A stretch of 64,000 nucleotides of DNA from JBBQFI01 sp038237805. GTDB lineage: Bacteria; Verrucomicrobiota; Verrucomicrobiia; Chthoniobacterales; UBA10450. The position numbers were made by a program, and so were the translations under genes. The DNA is taken from the NCBI GenBank assembly GCA_038237805.1, contig JBBRYI010000009.1, positions 1-64,000 on the forward strand. The letters run 5' to 3'. The notes under the pieces were generated by a model, which was not told the DNA's origin, searched no databases, and saw nothing but the letters and a program-made list of their open reading frames with translations. Positions 1 through 8,708 of this stretch are shown here, in pieces. The stretch's first letter is position 1. Each line of letters opens with the position of its first letter.

Positions 1-62
1 AACGGGCGGATAACCGTCGCGAGAGCGTCTGACTTCCAATTAAGGCATGTCATCTTCTCCAC
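1..62 (-). CDS. Possible start of an unidentified gene running off the left edge
   Basis: A GTG codon at 62 is preceded, ten bases upstream on the minus strand, by a perfect AAGGAGG Shine-Dalgarno sequence (73-79). The frame stays open to the window edge for 20 codons and begins MEKMTCLNWKSD. It would be co-directional with pheT, whose stop lies 173 bases upstream. Too little is visible to name a family, and an in-frame ATG at the fourth codon is an alternative start. The strong ribosome site is the main support. The bases between 63 and 234 hold no other recognisable feature. Confidence 0.35.
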   Translation of the reverse strand, partial: MEKMTCLNWKSDALATVIRP

Positions 63-234
63 TGCGACCAAGCCTCCTTAGTCAATCAAATATCGGTTCG
101 GGAATCACACCTGTAATCTCGAACATCGCAGGGTAAATTTTTGAAAGTCGCCGATTGAGGATTGAAAGAAGACGCAAGTAGGTCTTTGAAACTCTCAACC
201 CTCAACGGGCAACTCTCATTCGACTGTGAAAGAA

Positions 235-2616
235 CTATTCCCGCAGTTCCGCCTCGAGTTCCCGCTTTAACCGTTCACGAATCCTCGCGTGGACCACAGT
301 TACTTCGTCGCTTGTTAGTGTCCGATTTTTGTCGCGATATGTCAACGTGTATGCAAGCGATTTGCGATTCGCGCCGAAATTTTCCGTTTGATTTCCGCTG
401 AAAAGATCGAACAGCTCCACGCGTTCGAGCAATGATTCCTTCCCAGCTTGAATCACACGAAGAATCTCGGCGTGCGTCGTCGATTCAGGAACGATCATCG
501 CGACATCACGTGTGATCGCCGGAAATTTTTCCAACTCACGAAAGACTTTCGTGCGACTGCGCATTTCCCGGAGCGCATCTAAGTTTAATTCCGCAATGAA
601 CACCGCGCTCTCCGCACCTAAAGCCGATGCATGCCTGGCCGAAAGTTGACCGATTTCGCCGAGGACTTTCTCGCCGATGGCAATTTCCCCCGCCAACGCA
701 AGATCCGGATGTTTCATCGGGCGCAACAACACATGCGCTGTTATCGCATCAAGGGCTCCTTTTGCATCGAAAAAATCCAGCTTGCGTCTCGCCGCACTCC
801 GCCAATTTGGTGCGCTCTCTATTCGACCGGTGAAAGCGAGGGCGAGCCGACGTTCTTCATTTCCATTCGCCGGATGAAAAACTCGTCCCAGCTCGAAAAG
901 CCGAATGCTTTCGGCGCCGCCGCGAATGTTGCGCGCGATTACTCCCATCAGGCCGGGAAGCAGGCTCGGTCGCAACATTACGTGATCCTCACTCAGCGGG
1001 TTGCGTAGTTCGAGAGTTTGCTCTGCAAAAGCGCCGCCTTTTGCTGCGCGCGGAATCAGAGTCGCGGTCCGCACTTCTGAAATCCCGCGCGCGACCATGC
1101 GCTGCCGAATCGTTGCTTCAAAATCAAACGTCCGGTCGGCCTCGCTCGTTGTGGTGAAACGGCTTCGATCTGTTCCGGAAATTTTATCGACCCCGTAGGC
1201 GCGAACAATTTCTTCGATCAAATCCACATCGCGCGCCAAATCGCGGCGATAACTCGGAACGCTCCAGCTCGAGGTCTTCTTCGAGCTTTTGCCTTTTTTA
1301 CAACCGAAGCGTTTCAGGATCGAATCTGCGGTCGCCGGCGCGATGGTGATTCCGAGAAGCTGATCGCATTTTGCGTAATCCAGCCGCACGTCCGGAATGT
1401 TGGGAAGAATTTTGCCAGCCGTCGCGATTTCGTTGGCTGGTTTTCCGCCGGCAAGTTCGCGCATTAATTCCGCTGCGCGCGCGGAGGCCGGCAACACCAT
1501 TTCGGGATCCACGCCACGCTCAAAACGATAACTCGCGTCGCTCGGCAGACCGAGCGTGCGCGCAGTGCGACGGACGGTTGCTGGTAAAAAGTACGCTGCC
1601 TCGAGTAAAACGTTTCGCGTCGATTCCGTCACTCCCGTTTCTTCACCGCCCATGACGCCGCCGATTCCCACGGCGCGCTCGGAATCCGCGATGACAAGAT
1701 CGCGATTCGTTAGGGAGTAGGTTCTTCCGTCGAGCGCGAGGAATTCTTCTCCATCGTGTGCGACCCGGACCTCGATCCCGCCTCTCAACTTGTCCGCGTC
1801 GAACGCGTGCGTCGGTTGGCCGAGTTCGAGCATCACAACATTTGAGATGTCCACGATGTTATTAATCGATCGAATGCCGATCGCTTCGATTCTCACACGC
1901 AACCATTCCGGACTCGGGCCAACAGTTACGTTCTCGATTCTGCGCGCGGAAAAAAAAGGGCATTCCCGCAGCGCCGCAATCCTTACCGATGTAGGTGCCG
2001 CCGCCGTTGTAGCTGCCGCCGTCTCTGGCGGCAGTCTGCCGCTGAGGACAGCGGCAGCTACAACATTGTCGCTCAGCGCGGCAATTTCCCGCGCGAGTCC
2101 GTAATGACTTAACAGGTCACCGCGATTCGGCGTGATCTCGACATCCAGGATCGTGTCCTCCGGAAACAGCGTTCCGATTGCCGCCCCGATTTTTGATTCG
2201 TTAGGCAAAATCAACAAACCAGCGGCATCCTCGGACAAACCGAGTTCCCTTCCGCTGCAAAGCATTCCTTGCGACTCGACTCCGCGCAGTTTGTTCGCGC
2301 CAATCTTCAAGTCGTTAGGCAACACCGCGCCGGGCAGAGCGAGGGGTACCTTGTCACCCACCTTGTAATTTTTCGCGCCGCAAACGATTCGCCGCGGCTG
2401 GCCGCTGCCGTCGTCCACGGTGCAGACGGTCAATCGATCGGCATTCGGATGCTGAGATGACGCGGTGATCTGCGCGACGACGACGTGGTCGAAGTTCGCG
2501 CCGCGTTTTTCGATCCTCTCGATCTCGACACCCGCGAGCGTAAGTAACTCTGCCAGCTCATCAACGCTTGCCGGCAACTCGACGAACTCACGCAACCAGT
2601 TAACGGAAAATCTCAT
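235..2616 (-). CDS. pheT: Phenylalanine--tRNA ligase beta subunit
   Basis: This is the beta subunit of the heterotetrameric Phe-tRNA synthetase, which charges tRNA-Phe together with PheS in the cytoplasm. The 793-residue length is normal for the bacterial family. An N-terminal OB-fold tRNA-binding domain spans about residues 40-150 (PNADRL, GMLCSG). The B3/B4 editing region follows, then a B5 domain near 412-485 (PSYRRDL, DLIEEIVR), and a ferredoxin-like anticodon-binding domain at about 690-793 (FPAITRDVA, TLTYRD). Residues 185-204, just before the B3/B4 region, are encoded by a 57-base palindromic repeat (2007-2063) and read as an Ala-rich segment (AAAVLSGRLPPETAAATT). Because 57 is a multiple of three, the frame is kept. 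It lies downstream of pheS, separated by 111 bases that contain another palindromic repeat. Confidence 0.97.
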   Translation of the reverse strand: MRFSVNWLREFVELPASVDELAELLTLAGVEIERIEKRGANFDHVVVAQITASSQHPNADRLTVCTVDDGSGQPRRIVCGAKNYKVGDKVPLALPGAVLPNDLKIGANKLRGVESQGMLCSGRELGLSEDAAGLLILPNESKIGAAIGTLFPEDTILDVEITPNRGDLLSHYGLAREIAALSDNVVAAAVLSGRLPPETAAATTAAAPTSVRIAALRECPFFSARRIENVTVGPSPEWLRVRIEAIGIRSINNIVDISNVVMLELGQPTHAFDADKLRGGIEVRVAHDGEEFLALDGRTYSLTNRDLVIADSERAVGIGGVMGGEETGVTESTRNVLLEAAYFLPATVRRTARTLGLPSDASYRFERGVDPEMVLPASARAAELMRELAGGKPANEIATAGKILPNIPDVRLDYAKCDQLLGITIAPATADSILKRFGCKKGKSSKKTSSWSVPSYRRDLARDVDLIEEIVRAYGVDKISGTDRSRFTTTSEADRTFDFEATIRQRMVARGISEVRTATLIPRAAKGGAFAEQTLELRNPLSEDHVMLRPSLLPGLMGVIARNIRGGAESIRLFELGRVFHPANGNEERRLALAFTGRIESAPNWRSAARRKLDFFDAKGALDAITAHVLLRPMKHPDLALAGEIAIGEKVLGEIGQLSARHASALGAESAVFIAELNLDALREMRSRTKVFRELEKFPAITRDVAMIVPESTTHAEILRVIQAGKESLLERVELFDLFSGNQTENFGANRKSLAYTLTYRDKNRTLTSDEVTVVHARIRERLKRELEAELRE
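2007..2063. repeat. Palindromic repeat, family D, in frame inside pheT
   Basis: A 57-base imperfect palindrome begins TTGTAGCTGCCGCCG and ends with the complement GCGGCAGCTACAA. It contains two inner hairpins built on CTGCCG(C/T)...CGGCAG. The left half recurs in the intergenic repeat at 41649-41675. It lies wholly inside pheT without breaking the reading frame, in a linker position between the OB-fold and the B3/B4 domain. Confidence 0.8.
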
Positions 2617-2627
2617 TCTTTGTCGCT

Positions 2628-2706
2628 TGTCATCCCGAGCGAAGCGAGGGACCTCTCGAATGCGGAGGACCTGATGCGAGGTCCTTCGCTTCGCTCAGGA
2701 TGACGA
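2628..2706. repeat. Palindromic repeat, family A (pheS-pheT gap)
   Basis: A near-perfect inverted repeat with left arm TGTCATCCCGAGCGAAGCGA and a right arm reading GAGGTCCTTCGCTTCGCTCAGGATGACG. It could fold into a long hairpin in the transcript. It fills most of the gap between the pheS stop and the pheT start. Family members occur at 13276, 31313, 36299, 48392 and 57146. No transposase is associated, so it is REP/MITE-like. Confidence 0.85.
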
Positions 2707-2727
2707 GCGTTGTGGGTTTCGTTTTCG

Positions 2728-3744
2728 TCACGCAAACTGTTTTAAAAACCGCAGATCGTTCTGCGCAAAAAATCGGATATCGGGAATGCCGAACAAAATC
2801 ATGGCCAGCCGATCCATCCCGAGACCGAAGGCAAATCCGGTCCACTTCTCGGTATCATATGCGGTGTCGCCGCGCGCACGATTCACTTCTTCAAAGAGGG
2901 CCGGATGCACCATGCCCGAACCGCAGACTTCGATCCACTGCTCGCCGCCCTTGAGTGCTTTTGATTTCACATCGATTTCAAAACTCGGTTCCGTAAACGG
3001 AAAATAATGGGGGCGAAAACGCACGGCTGTGTCCGGGCCGAAGAGTTTGTGCATCAAAAATTCCAGCGTCCCTTTCAAATCGGCGACACTCACATTTTCA
3101 TCTACATATAATCCTTCGATCTGATGAAATTGCGCGCTGTGCGTCGCATCCACTTCATCGCGCCGATAGGCCGCGCCGGGCGCGATGATGCGGATCGGCG
3201 GGGGCGCGGCCTGCATCGCGCGAATTTGCACCGTCGAAGTGTGTGTGCGCAGCAGGCGGCCATCGGGTAAATAAAAAGTATCCTGCTCGTTTCGCGCTGG
3301 ATGATCCGGCGCGGTATTGAGCGCATCGAAACAATGCCATTCATCTTCGATGTCAGGTCCATCCGCGAGCGCGAAACCCATTCGCCGAAAAATCTGAATC
3401 GCACGATCGAGCATTTGCGTGAGGGGATGAAGGCTGCCCAACTCTGCGCGCGTTCCCGGCAATGAAACATCGACGTTCGCGAGTGCAGAAGCCTCCTTGG
3501 CGTCCTGCAACTTCTTCGCGCTCTCTTCAATTGCAGCGCAGACTGAAGTGCGCGCCTCATTCAGCAGCTTGCCGACAATCGGGCGTTCTTCTTTCCCGAG
3601 CGATTTCATCTGCTCGCCCCAGGCGGAAATGGTGCCGCTGCGACCGAGATACTTCACACGAACCGTGTCGAGCGCTTGTTCGTTAGGCGCGGCCGCGATT
3701 TCACGCAAGGCGGCGTCGCGCAATTCTTCCAATGGATGAGACAT
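2728..3744 (-). CDS. pheS: Phenylalanine--tRNA ligase alpha subunit
   Basis: This is the catalytic alpha subunit of Phe-tRNA synthetase, 338 residues from the chosen start. A coiled-coil N-terminus (about 1-90) is followed by a class II synthetase core with motif 2 (THSAQFHQIEGL) and motif 3 (GLGMDRLAMI, near the C-terminus). The frame extends 13 codons further upstream to 3783, but that part lies in a palindromic repeat (3757-3825). I therefore start at the ATG at 3744, which gives the usual family N-terminus (SHPLEELRD). It sits between rplT and pheT, all on the minus strand, and is probably co-transcribed with them. A copy of the TCGTTAGGC 9-mer (3680-3688) falls in the sequence coding PNE. 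Confidence 0.97.
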   Translation of the reverse strand: MSHPLEELRDAALREIAAAPNEQALDTVRVKYLGRSGTISAWGEQMKSLGKEERPIVGKLLNEARTSVCAAIEESAKKLQDAKEASALANVDVSLPGTRAELGSLHPLTQMLDRAIQIFRRMGFALADGPDIEDEWHCFDALNTAPDHPARNEQDTFYLPDGRLLRTHTSTVQIRAMQAAPPPIRIIAPGAAYRRDEVDATHSAQFHQIEGLYVDENVSVADLKGTLEFLMHKLFGPDTAVRFRPHYFPFTEPSFEIDVKSKALKGGEQWIEVCGSGMVHPALFEEVNRARGDTAYDTEKWTGFAFGLGMDRLAMILFGIPDIRFFAQNDLRFLKQFA

Positions 3745-3756
3745 CGTCTCAGCGTT

Positions 3757-3825
3757 TGTAGCGGCGATCTCCGATCGTCGCAAATATTTCCCGAGAAAGT
3801 GCGACGGTCAGAGATCGCCGCTACA
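3757..3825. repeat. Palindromic repeat, family C (rplT-pheS gap)
   Basis: Left arm TGTAGCGGCGATCTCCGATC and right arm GACGGTCAGAGATCGCCGCTACA form a 69-base inverted repeat. It fits almost exactly between the rplT stop and the pheS start. A second, longer copy is at 41615-41723. Confidence 0.8.
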
Positions 3826-3836
3826 GAATCGATTCG

Positions 3837-4220
3837 TTAGGCCGCCTTCTTCGATTTTGTTTTGTTCTCGAGCGCTGCTTTCACCTGCTCGACAATTCCC
3901 TTGAAGGCGGTCTCATCGGTGATCGCGAGATCCGAAAGAATCTTACGATCGAGTCCGATGCCCGCGGCTTTTATTCCTTCAGCGAATCGGCTGTAGGTGA
4001 GTCCTTGCGCGCGAACTGCGGCATTCAAACGTTGGATCCAAAGATAACGGAAAGTGCGTTTGCGCGTTTTGCGATCGCGATACGCCCAATACTTGCCTTT
4101 CATCGTCGCGTCTTTGGCGTAGCGAAAAAGTTTCGATCTACGTCCGCGATAACCTTTCGCGGATTTGACGACGCGTTTACGGCGCTCCCGGCTGGCGGGA
4201 GCATTGGTTGCTCTTGGCAT
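3837..4220 (-). CDS. rplT: 50S ribosomal protein L20
   Basis: Ribosomal protein L20 binds 23S rRNA early in assembly of the large subunit. The 127-residue basic protein carries the family signature (KGYRGRRSKLFR, YAYRDRKTRKR-like YWAYRDRKTRKRTFR, WIQRLNAAVR). It heads the minus-strand run rplT-pheS-pheT, a common bacterial order. Unusually, rpmI (L35), which normally sits just upstream, is absent: none of the frames between 4221 and 4446 encodes it. The stop codon TAA lies inside a GCCTAACGA 9-mer (complement at 3834-3842). A short inverted repeat (CTCCGAAATTTACGGAG, about 4232-4248) sits just upstream of the start. Confidence 0.97.
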   Translation of the reverse strand: MPRATNAPASRERRKRVVKSAKGYRGRRSKLFRYAKDATMKGKYWAYRDRKTRKRTFRYLWIQRLNAAVRAQGLTYSRFAEGIKAAGIGLDRKILSDLAITDETAFKGIVEQVKAALENKTKSKKAA

Positions 4221-4446
4221 TTTGTTTTACTCCGAAATTTACGGAGCTCCTCTTTCAGCGAGTTGTTCGTTTCGTTTTAATTCTGCCCGACCTCACTCGC
4301 TGATTAGGCGTATCGTAATGAATCGCCAGGTGGGCAGAAAATCGCCGCGATTGCGCAGCGGCCGGAATAATAGCCGTAGAGCCCGCTTCGACAAACAGAA
4401 AAAAAGCCTATTGGCCGGACGCGGTCTCTTTTCTAAGCTCGACGCG

Positions 4447-6579
4447 ATGCATTTTCTTAGCCGGCACCGAATTTTGATTCTCGCCGCGATCTGCGCCTTC
4501 TGGACCGTCTTGATGCTGCTTGGGCATTTTTTTCCAACGGCGCCGTTTCTCTCGATTCCGTGGCGCGGCGAGCAAAGTTTTGAAGACTTGCTGCGCCGCG
4601 AAGGTCGCAAGACGGCTACGCGCGACGATTTCGTTTTTCTCGGGATCGATCAGAGCACACTCGAGATGCCGCCGCTCGCGCCGGAAGAGTTGGCGAACAA
4701 TCGCGCGTTTCAGTTGATGACGGCGAAGCAATTTCCCTGGTCGCGCGAAGTTTGGGCGATTTTGCTCGATAAGCTTTTCGCCGCCGGGACGCGCCTGGTC
4801 ATGTTCGATTTCGTCTTTAATCCGCCTAACGAGGGCGACCCGGCGTTTCATGACGCATTGGAAAAATATCACGATCGTGTCGTCCTCGGCGCCAACGTTG
4901 CTTCATCCGCTGCCAAGGCAGACGTGGACGTGTCGCCTTCCGATCAAATTGTCACGCCTAACGAGAAGTTGATTGCGCCGCCTGCGATCGCCGATGATCG
5001 CATCGGATACACCAATTTTTGGCCGGACCCCACTGATGGCAAAGTGCGCGCAGCAAACTTCACAATCTCGGATCGTCAACTGGCAGGGCTCGCTCCCTTT
5101 CCGGGTGAAGACGTTTTTGAATCATTTGCTGCGCGTGCTCTCGAAAAACTCGGACATGCAAAGGACATTCCGCGCGATCAGCGCGCGCACTTAATCCGCT
5201 TCAGCGGGAATGACGCCTACGAAGCGCGGTCGCTTTACGAAATCTTCGATCCGAAATTGTGGCGCGCCAATTACAAGAACGGCTCTTTCTTTCAAAACAA
5301 GGTGGTTCTCATCGGCGCCGCCTCGCAAATTGCGCACGACTTTGTCGTCACGCCGATGAGACCGGACATGCCGGGGCCAGTTTTGCATTTGCAGACCATG
5401 GGCGCCGCGATGCAGCAGGAGTTTTTACGATCGACAACGCTCACGACCGATTACGCGCTGCTTGGCGCCTCCGGAGTCTTTGCCTGGGCCCTCATTGCTT
5501 TCGTCCGCCGTCCTTTCATTTGCATCCTCACACTTCTCGGTGTTACCGCCGTGTATCTGGTCGTGGCCCGAATTGCTTACGATCGAGCGGGCGTATTCGT
5601 GTTTACGGTGCCAGTGCTGGGCGCATTTCTCCTGAGCGGACTCTTGTCGTTAGGCCTCGAATATATGATTGAGCGGGTCGAAAAACTTCGCACCCGCCGC
5701 ACGCTCGAGCGCTACGTTTCGAAAAATCTGGTCAAAGAAATTCTCGATAATCCCGGCAGCTTCTACAGCAGTCTGCGCGGCGTTCGCATTCCGGCGACGA
5801 TTTTGTTTTCCGACGTCGTGGGATTTACCGCTCTCACGGAAAACGCCGATCCGGAAGCACTCGTTAGGCAATTGAACGAATATCTCAGCCGTATGACAGA
5901 AGCTGTTTTCGATAACGGCGGCACGCTCGACAAATTTATTGGCGATGCGGTGATGGCGGTATGGGGAAATGTGCGCAGCCGTGGCCGGGCTGAAGACGCG
6001 AAGTCAGCCGCCAGGGCTGCCCTGGCCATGCGGCGGGAACTCTGGACCCTGAACCAGAGGTGGTTCGCCGAAGGGATTGTGCCGTTTGCGATCGGCATCG
6101 GAATTAATCAAGGCGATGTCCTTGTCGGAAACATTGGTTCGCAACAAAAAGCAGATCCAACGGTCATCGGTGATGCCGTCAATCTCGCTTCCCGCCTCGA
6201 AAGCCTGACGCGTACCTACGGCGTCGATATTTTGCTCGGACCGAGTGCGACCGAACTGGTTCGTGATGAGTTTTATGTCCGCAGCGTCGCGCGCGTGCAG
6301 GTGAAAGGAAAAACGGAACCGGCGGAGATTTCCGCGCTTCTCGGTCCACGCGACCCGCCGTTCGATGAGAATTGGCTGCGTGCACTGGCAATGTACGAAG
6401 AAGGTTTTCAAAAATTCCGAATGCGCGATTTTGCGAATGCGGGCGATCTCTTTGCGCAGTTCTTAAAACTTTATCCCGAAGATGTGCTGGCGAGTACTTA
6501 TTATGATCGTGCGATTGGATATCAAAAGGAGCCGCCTAACGAGGCGTGGAATGCAGTGGAAGTTTTCAAACAGAAGTGA
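4447..6579 (+). CDS. CHASE2-domain class III adenylate/guanylate cyclase
   Basis: A membrane-bound nucleotide cyclase likely to sense an extracytoplasmic signal and make cAMP or cGMP; the signal is unknown. From the ATG at 4447 (710 residues), an N-terminal membrane anchor (ILILAAICAFWTVLMLL) leads into a periplasmic CHASE2 domain (about 40-320). Several transmembrane helices follow (about 320-410), then a class III cyclase catalytic domain (about 450-640) with FSDVVGFT, DKFIGDAVMAVWG and VIGDAVNLASRLE. The metal-binding aspartates are present. The tail looks TPR-like (YEEGFQKFRMRDF). The frame stays open further 5', but that part is antisense to rplT. An ATG at 4318 is an alternative start adding a very basic 43-residue extension; no clear Shine-Dalgarno decides between them. 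It carries five exact copies of the 9-mer. Confidence 0.88.
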   Translation: MHFLSRHRILILAAICAFWTVLMLLGHFFPTAPFLSIPWRGEQSFEDLLRREGRKTATRDDFVFLGIDQSTLEMPPLAPEELANNRAFQLMTAKQFPWSREVWAILLDKLFAAGTRLVMFDFVFNPPNEGDPAFHDALEKYHDRVVLGANVASSAAKADVDVSPSDQIVTPNEKLIAPPAIADDRIGYTNFWPDPTDGKVRAANFTISDRQLAGLAPFPGEDVFESFAARALEKLGHAKDIPRDQRAHLIRFSGNDAYEARSLYEIFDPKLWRANYKNGSFFQNKVVLIGAASQIAHDFVVTPMRPDMPGPVLHLQTMGAAMQQEFLRSTTLTTDYALLGASGVFAWALIAFVRRPFICILTLLGVTAVYLVVARIAYDRAGVFVFTVPVLGAFLLSGLLSLGLEYMIERVEKLRTRRTLERYVSKNLVKEILDNPGSFYSSLRGVRIPATILFSDVVGFTALTENADPEALVRQLNEYLSRMTEAVFDNGGTLDKFIGDAVMAVWGNVRSRGRAEDAKSAARAALAMRRELWTLNQRWFAEGIVPFAIGIGINQGDVLVGNIGSQQKADPTVIGDAVNLASRLESLTRTYGVDILLGPSATELVRDEFYVRSVARVQVKGKTEPAEISALLGPRDPPFDENWLRALAMYEEGFQKFRMRDFANAGDLFAQFLKLYPEDVLASTYYDRAIGYQKEPPNEAWNAVEVFKQK

Positions 6580-6583
6580 TTCT

Positions 6584-6672
6584 TGTCATGTCGAGCCAAG
6601 TCGAGACATCTCTTACTCTACTGGGGAGAGTGTGAGATTCCTCGACCACGCTTCGCTCCGCTCGGAATGACA
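6584..6672. repeat. Palindromic repeat, family B (upstream of mpl)
   Basis: An imperfect inverted repeat from TGTCATGTCGAGCCAAGTCG to CGCTCGGAATGACA. It starts five bases after the cyclase stop and leaves 55 bases before the mpl start. Related copies are at 51761 and 56372. The internal GAGACATCTC / GAGATTCCTC pair is characteristic of this subfamily. Confidence 0.8.
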
Positions 6673-6727
6673 GAAAGGGGTGTTTGCCCGCTGGCGAAAC
6701 TCCTGATCGCGGAGTAAAGAATCCCGC

Positions 6728-8122
6728 GTGACGGAAACTGCGCGCCACTTTCATTTCCTGGGGATCGGCGGAACCGCGATGGGATCAGTGGCGAGCGCAT
6801 TGCGCGAACGTGGATTCGTCGTCACTGGCTCGGACGAAAATATCTATCCACCGATGTCGACGTTTTTGGAGAAACGTGGCGTCGCGTTGAACCAGGGCTA
6901 CCGGGCGGAAAATATTCCGGCAAAAGTTGATGTCGTCGTTATTGGCAACGCGATCACGCGCGGCAATCCGGAATTGGAAGCAGTCCTAAACCGGAAACTT
7001 TATTACCTCTCGCTGCCGGAAACGCTGAAGCAGTTCTTTCTGCGGGGCCGGCATAATCTTGTCGTCACCGGCACGCACGGCAAAACTACTACCACCGCAT
7101 TGCTCGCGTGGATCCTAACGAGCGCGGGGCTCAAACCCAGCTACATGATTGGCGGCATTCCGAAAAATCTCGGGCGGGGCGCGCTCTTTAACGATTCGAA
7201 ACATTTCGTGATCGAAGGAGACGAATACGACACGGCGTTTTTCGATAAGCGTTCGAAGTTCATTCATTACCTCCCTGAGCTCCTTGTCGTGAACAACATC
7301 GAGTTCGATCACGCGGACATTTTTCGCGATCTGGACGAGATCAAACTGAGCTTTCGGCGACTGATCAACATCGTCCCGCAAAATGGAATGGTTCTGCTCA
7401 ACGGTGACGATCCGAATTGCGTCGAGGTCGCGCAAAATTGTCTGGCGGCGCTGGTCGAGGTCGGCTTTTCGCCGAATTGCGCACATCGAATTCGCGACGT
7501 CACCTATTCAGCGGAAGGCTCGCGTTTCACTCTTGGAGAAGAGCAGTTCGAATTGCCGTTGATCGGCGAGTTCAACGTGCGCAATGCCGCGATGGCAATT
7601 TCCGCTGCCAGGTTTTATCAGGTGCCTAACGAGAAGATCCAGACGGCGCTTAAAAAATTTGAGGGAATCGCGCGCCGACAGGAAGTGCGCGGCGAAGCGC
7701 GCGGCGTAAAGGTGATTGACGATTTTGGACATCATCCGACCGCGATTACGCAGACGATGCACGCGTTACGGCACCGCTACCCGGGCCAGAGGATTTGGGC
7801 CGTTTTCGAACCGCGTTCGAACACCACGCGCCGCGCGGTATTTCAGCAGCAACTGCCGGATGCTCTCAGTCTCGCGGACGGAGTTTTCATTTCCGAGGTG
7901 GCGAGGCTCGATCAAATTCCGGAGGGCGAACGCTTGAATCCGGAAGGGGTAGTGGAAGCGATCGCGAAATCCGGCCGACCAGCGTTCTACGAAAAAAACG
8001 CGGAAGCAATCATCGAGCGTTTAGTGCCGATGGTTCAGGAGAACGACATCGTTGCGATTTTCAGCAATGGCGGATTCGATCGCATTCACGAGAAGTTGCT
8101 CGCGCGATTACACGCGTCCTGA
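6728..8122 (+). CDS. mpl: UDP-N-acetylmuramate:L-alanyl-gamma-D-glutamyl-meso-diaminopimelate ligase
   Basis: Mpl attaches the recovered murein tripeptide to UDP-MurNAc, returning cell-wall peptides to peptidoglycan synthesis. The 464-residue protein has the Mur-ligase three-domain layout: a Rossmann N-terminus (HFLGIGGTAMGS), the ATP-binding loop GTHGKTTTTALL near residue 116, and a C-terminal ligase domain ending SNGGFDRIHEK. The segment EGDEYDTAFFDKRSKFIHY separates Mpl from MurC. This implies meso-diaminopimelate peptidoglycan and murein recycling. Translation begins at GTG (6728), preceded by GGAG at 6711-6714. It stops two bases before the convergent SnoaL-like gene. Confidence 0.93.
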   Translation: MTETARHFHFLGIGGTAMGSVASALRERGFVVTGSDENIYPPMSTFLEKRGVALNQGYRAENIPAKVDVVVIGNAITRGNPELEAVLNRKLYYLSLPETLKQFFLRGRHNLVVTGTHGKTTTTALLAWILTSAGLKPSYMIGGIPKNLGRGALFNDSKHFVIEGDEYDTAFFDKRSKFIHYLPELLVVNNIEFDHADIFRDLDEIKLSFRRLINIVPQNGMVLLNGDDPNCVEVAQNCLAALVEVGFSPNCAHRIRDVTYSAEGSRFTLGEEQFELPLIGEFNVRNAAMAISAARFYQVPNEKIQTALKKFEGIARRQEVRGEARGVKVIDDFGHHPTAITQTMHALRHRYPGQRIWAVFEPRSNTTRRAVFQQQLPDALSLADGVFISEVARLDQIPEGERLNPEGVVEAIAKSGRPAFYEKNAEAIIERLVPMVQENDIVAIFSNGGFDRIHEKLLARLHAS

Positions 8123-8124
8123 AT

Positions 8125-8562
8125 TCACGATGTGTGATCGTGAACAATGCGCCAGCCATCCCGTGTACGCCGAAAAACCAAGGTGAAGCGACCATGTGGA
8201 CGATCGCTTTTTCGTTTTAGCTCCCAACGGCCCAGAACCACGGCGGAGTCGGAACCCAGAACAGTAATCTCGAGATCGGAAAATGTGAGCCCGCCCATCT
8301 GTTTCGTAGTCGCGTATTTTTTCTTGTAGCGATCGCGCACGGTTTGCCATCCGCGCGTAATCGTATCGCCGGAAACAAAAACGGTTGTGCGCGAGCGCGC
8401 GTAACCACTCATGAAGCCATCAATATCACCGCGATTCCATGCCGCTTCTTGCGCGTCCATGACAGCACGAATGTCGGTCGCTAATTTATCGTGTGTTTCG
8501 GCACCGGTTGAAACAGCAACCAGGAGAAATAAAATGCATCCACAAAAAATTTGCCGGAACAT
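8125..8562 (-). CDS. Secreted SnoaL/DUF4440-like protein
   Basis: A 145-residue protein with a cleavable signal peptide (FCGCILFLLVAVSTGAE) followed by a single NTF2/SnoaL-like fold. The family pattern is visible in VMDAQEAAWNRGDIDGFMSGY, SGDTITRGWQTV, ALVFRRT-like TLVFRRTRDGWRIVHDHTS. Members of DUF4440 are small alpha-plus-beta barrels of varied or unknown function, so no substrate can be given. It is convergent with mpl, with stop codons nearly touching, and divergent from gspD. No essential catalytic residue can be assigned. Confidence 0.85.
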   Translation of the reverse strand: MFRQIFCGCILFLLVAVSTGAETHDKLATDIRAVMDAQEAAWNRGDIDGFMSGYARSRTTVFVSGDTITRGWQTVRDRYKKKYATTKQMGGLTFSDLEITVLGSDSAVVLGRWELKRKSDRPHGRFTLVFRRTRDGWRIVHDHTS

Positions 8563-8674
8563 AATTCAATTACTTATCCGCGGCCCCGAGTCCCGTCGAT
8601 TAAATCCGGCCCAGGAATTTTGCCACAAAAGTGCTTCCACCTGATGCGTTACCAGCGTAAAAAGGCGAAGCAAG

Positions 8675-8703
8675 TTGACCCAACTCCCTCGAACCACTAG
8701 ATA
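8675..8703 (+). promoter_or_regulatory. Candidate sigma-70 promoter of the gspD operon
   Basis: TTGACC (8675-8680), a 17-base spacer and TAGATA (8698-8703) form a good sigma-70 match. Transcription would start near 8710, at the GTG that opens gspD, giving a leaderless or nearly leaderless mRNA. No Shine-Dalgarno precedes the GTG. Confidence 0.4.
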
Positions 8704-8708
8704 TCACC

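Noticed and set aside
3745..3783. Thirteen extra N-terminal codons for pheS
   Set aside because: They are encoded by a family C palindromic repeat and are not part of known PheS proteins.
4165..4446. N-terminal extension of the CHASE2 cyclase
   Set aside because: It overlaps rplT antisense and is unlike any CHASE2 protein; a start at 4447 (or 4318) is more plausible.
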